Shown here: piece by piece, positions 63,107 through 64,000 of the stretch | Layout: every line of letters starts with the position of its first letter | Position numbering within the stretch: position 1 is the first letter of the stretch | Source: Hymenolepis diminuta | Lineage: Eukaryota > Platyhelminthes > Cestoda > Cyclophyllidea > Hymenolepididae | Direction of reading: 5' to 3' | NCBI GenBank assembly: GCA_900708905.1 | Contig: CAADRB010000002.1 | Span: forward strand, 1,835,830-1,899,829 | Length of the DNA stretch: 64,000 nucleotides | Position numbers and translations under genes: made by a program | The notes under the pieces: model-generated | Seen by the model: the letters and a program-made list of their open reading frames with translations, nothing else | Databases searched by the model: none | What the model was told of the DNA's origin: nothing

Positions 63107-64000
63107 TTTATGTTTGTATCGTTCATTATTTGTACCGTTCCACCCACATATGTCATTGGAGCACAGTGAAAAGTAATATACAGAAAAACTCGTTTTATAT
63201 CTCATAAATAACCTTTAGATCAGAGGAAGGCTTCTTTCAAATGTTATATTTTTTCTTTAAAAGTAAATGAAAGGTCACACAATCTCTTGCTTTTTCATAT
63301 TTTTTTATTTCGGACACCGAATCGAAGTGTGCATGGTATTTTAGTCAACGTAGAAAAGAATTCCAGACATAGTGCAAATGACTGTCCAATTCTTGCTTAA
63401 TGAAGTATGAACCAACTAAACTAATTGAGGGCGTTTTGGCAATCGAACACCGATTGCGTGATTAGGAGATAAATTTGACCGATCAAGATCCAGACTGGTA
63501 CACTTGAAGTAGCAAGAAGTAAAGTCTAGACATTAAGAAAGCAACCAGTGTGATATATTGGTAGAGTTCAAAATAATATAAAGGTATTAGTAAACGGGAT
63601 CACATAAATTATAGAGCTACAATCACACCGAGAACAATGACAACAATGAAAAAAGTTCAACGATTCCGCCAATGTTTAATGTTCAGACCTGGAAACAAGT
63701 TAAAATGATGATTGAACTAAATGCAGAAATACATATTTGCTACAGAGTCAGTGTCGACTAAAAAGAATAACCAAGACTATGCCTAGTTAACAAATAAAAA
63801 GCTGACTCTCAGAGGAATATGTAATAGAGGAATGACTTATATTAATTCCAGATCTACGCGAATGCTTGTTACTGACATCGCAGATACATTAATAATCCAA
63901 TCTAAGCGCAGCGAAATATTGTAACTACGATTTCTCCATGTTGAGTATTTCACATACAGAAAAGAGAAACGTTTCGTCTTTTAGCTAAACACAGCTAGCA

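Larger units (their letters stand above)
53922..64000. other. Gene-free 10 kb upstream of visible ROCK exons
   Basis: The N-terminal ROCK exons (Gly-rich loop, VAxK lysine, helix C) must lie upstream on the minus strand. No frame here shows them, so this may be a long ROCK intron continuing beyond the window. Contents recognised are SINE-like units (54715, 54878, 56935, 58385), a poly-A run near 58740 and mariner-like remnants (59095, 62799). A small tandem repeat of TGCGGTCACTCAA lies at about 61483-61513. Confidence 0.45.

Noticed and set aside
1..64000. CRISPR arrays, operons, bacterial promoters and functional tRNA or rRNA genes
   Set aside because: The DNA is clearly spliced eukaryotic sequence. 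Only tRNA-like B-box motifs in SINE-like repeats were seen, with no complete cloverleaf.

Overview
This window is eukaryotic, AT-rich nuclear DNA with long gene-poor stretches, spliced genes and very short introns. Six genes could be assembled exon by exon from GT/AG sites, reading phase and protein similarity. Introns fall into a 31-43 bp class, a 69-84 bp class and a tail of longer ones. That pattern, the metazoan gene content (ROCK kinase, USP40-type deubiquitinase, SLC1 transporter, proteasome alpha5, a G-alpha relative) and scattered decayed retroelements fit a parasitic flatworm. A tapeworm is the favoured guess, but species cannot be read from the sequence.

Layout. Bases 1-10.8 kb: no supportable gene, a few SINE-like repeats. 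10.8-11.9 kb (minus): one long exon of a G-alpha-like gene with an abnormal P-loop and a long low-complexity insertion. 12-25.5 kb: non-coding, except for a striking pair of near-identical 646-bp inverted arms around a 509-bp spacer (17.57-19.37 kb). About 25.6-28.4 kb (plus): a decayed Ty3/Gypsy pol carrying stops, frameshifts and a deletion through the reverse transcriptase palm. 30.5-32.1 kb (minus): a complete three-exon gene for a cysteine-rich single-pass membrane protein. 32.7-37.0 kb (minus): an eleven-exon SLC1 (excitatory amino acid transporter) relative with degraded sodium-site motifs. 39.8-44.4 kb (minus): a nine-exon USP40-like ubiquitin protease. 45.4-46.2 kb (plus): a single-exon EF-hand-like protein. 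47.3-49.3 kb (plus): a five-exon proteasome alpha5 (PSMA5). 49.7-53.9 kb (minus): the two last exons of ROCK. 54-64 kb: non-coding, presumably upstream ROCK intron or intergenic DNA, with SINE-like and mariner-like remnants.

The genes do not form a pathway. Two act in ubiquitin/proteasome turnover (USP40-like, PSMA5). ROCK and the G-alpha relative belong to signalling families. The SLC1 relative and the cysteine-rich protein are membrane proteins. PSMA5 and ROCK converge tail to tail about 400 bp apart. The USP40-like gene and the EF-hand-like gene diverge from a roughly 1-kb shared upstream region. The most unusual items are the SLC1 relative with lost Na+ motifs, the G-alpha-like P-loop change, the large palindrome and the two-class introns. 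I found no clearly new multi-gene system.
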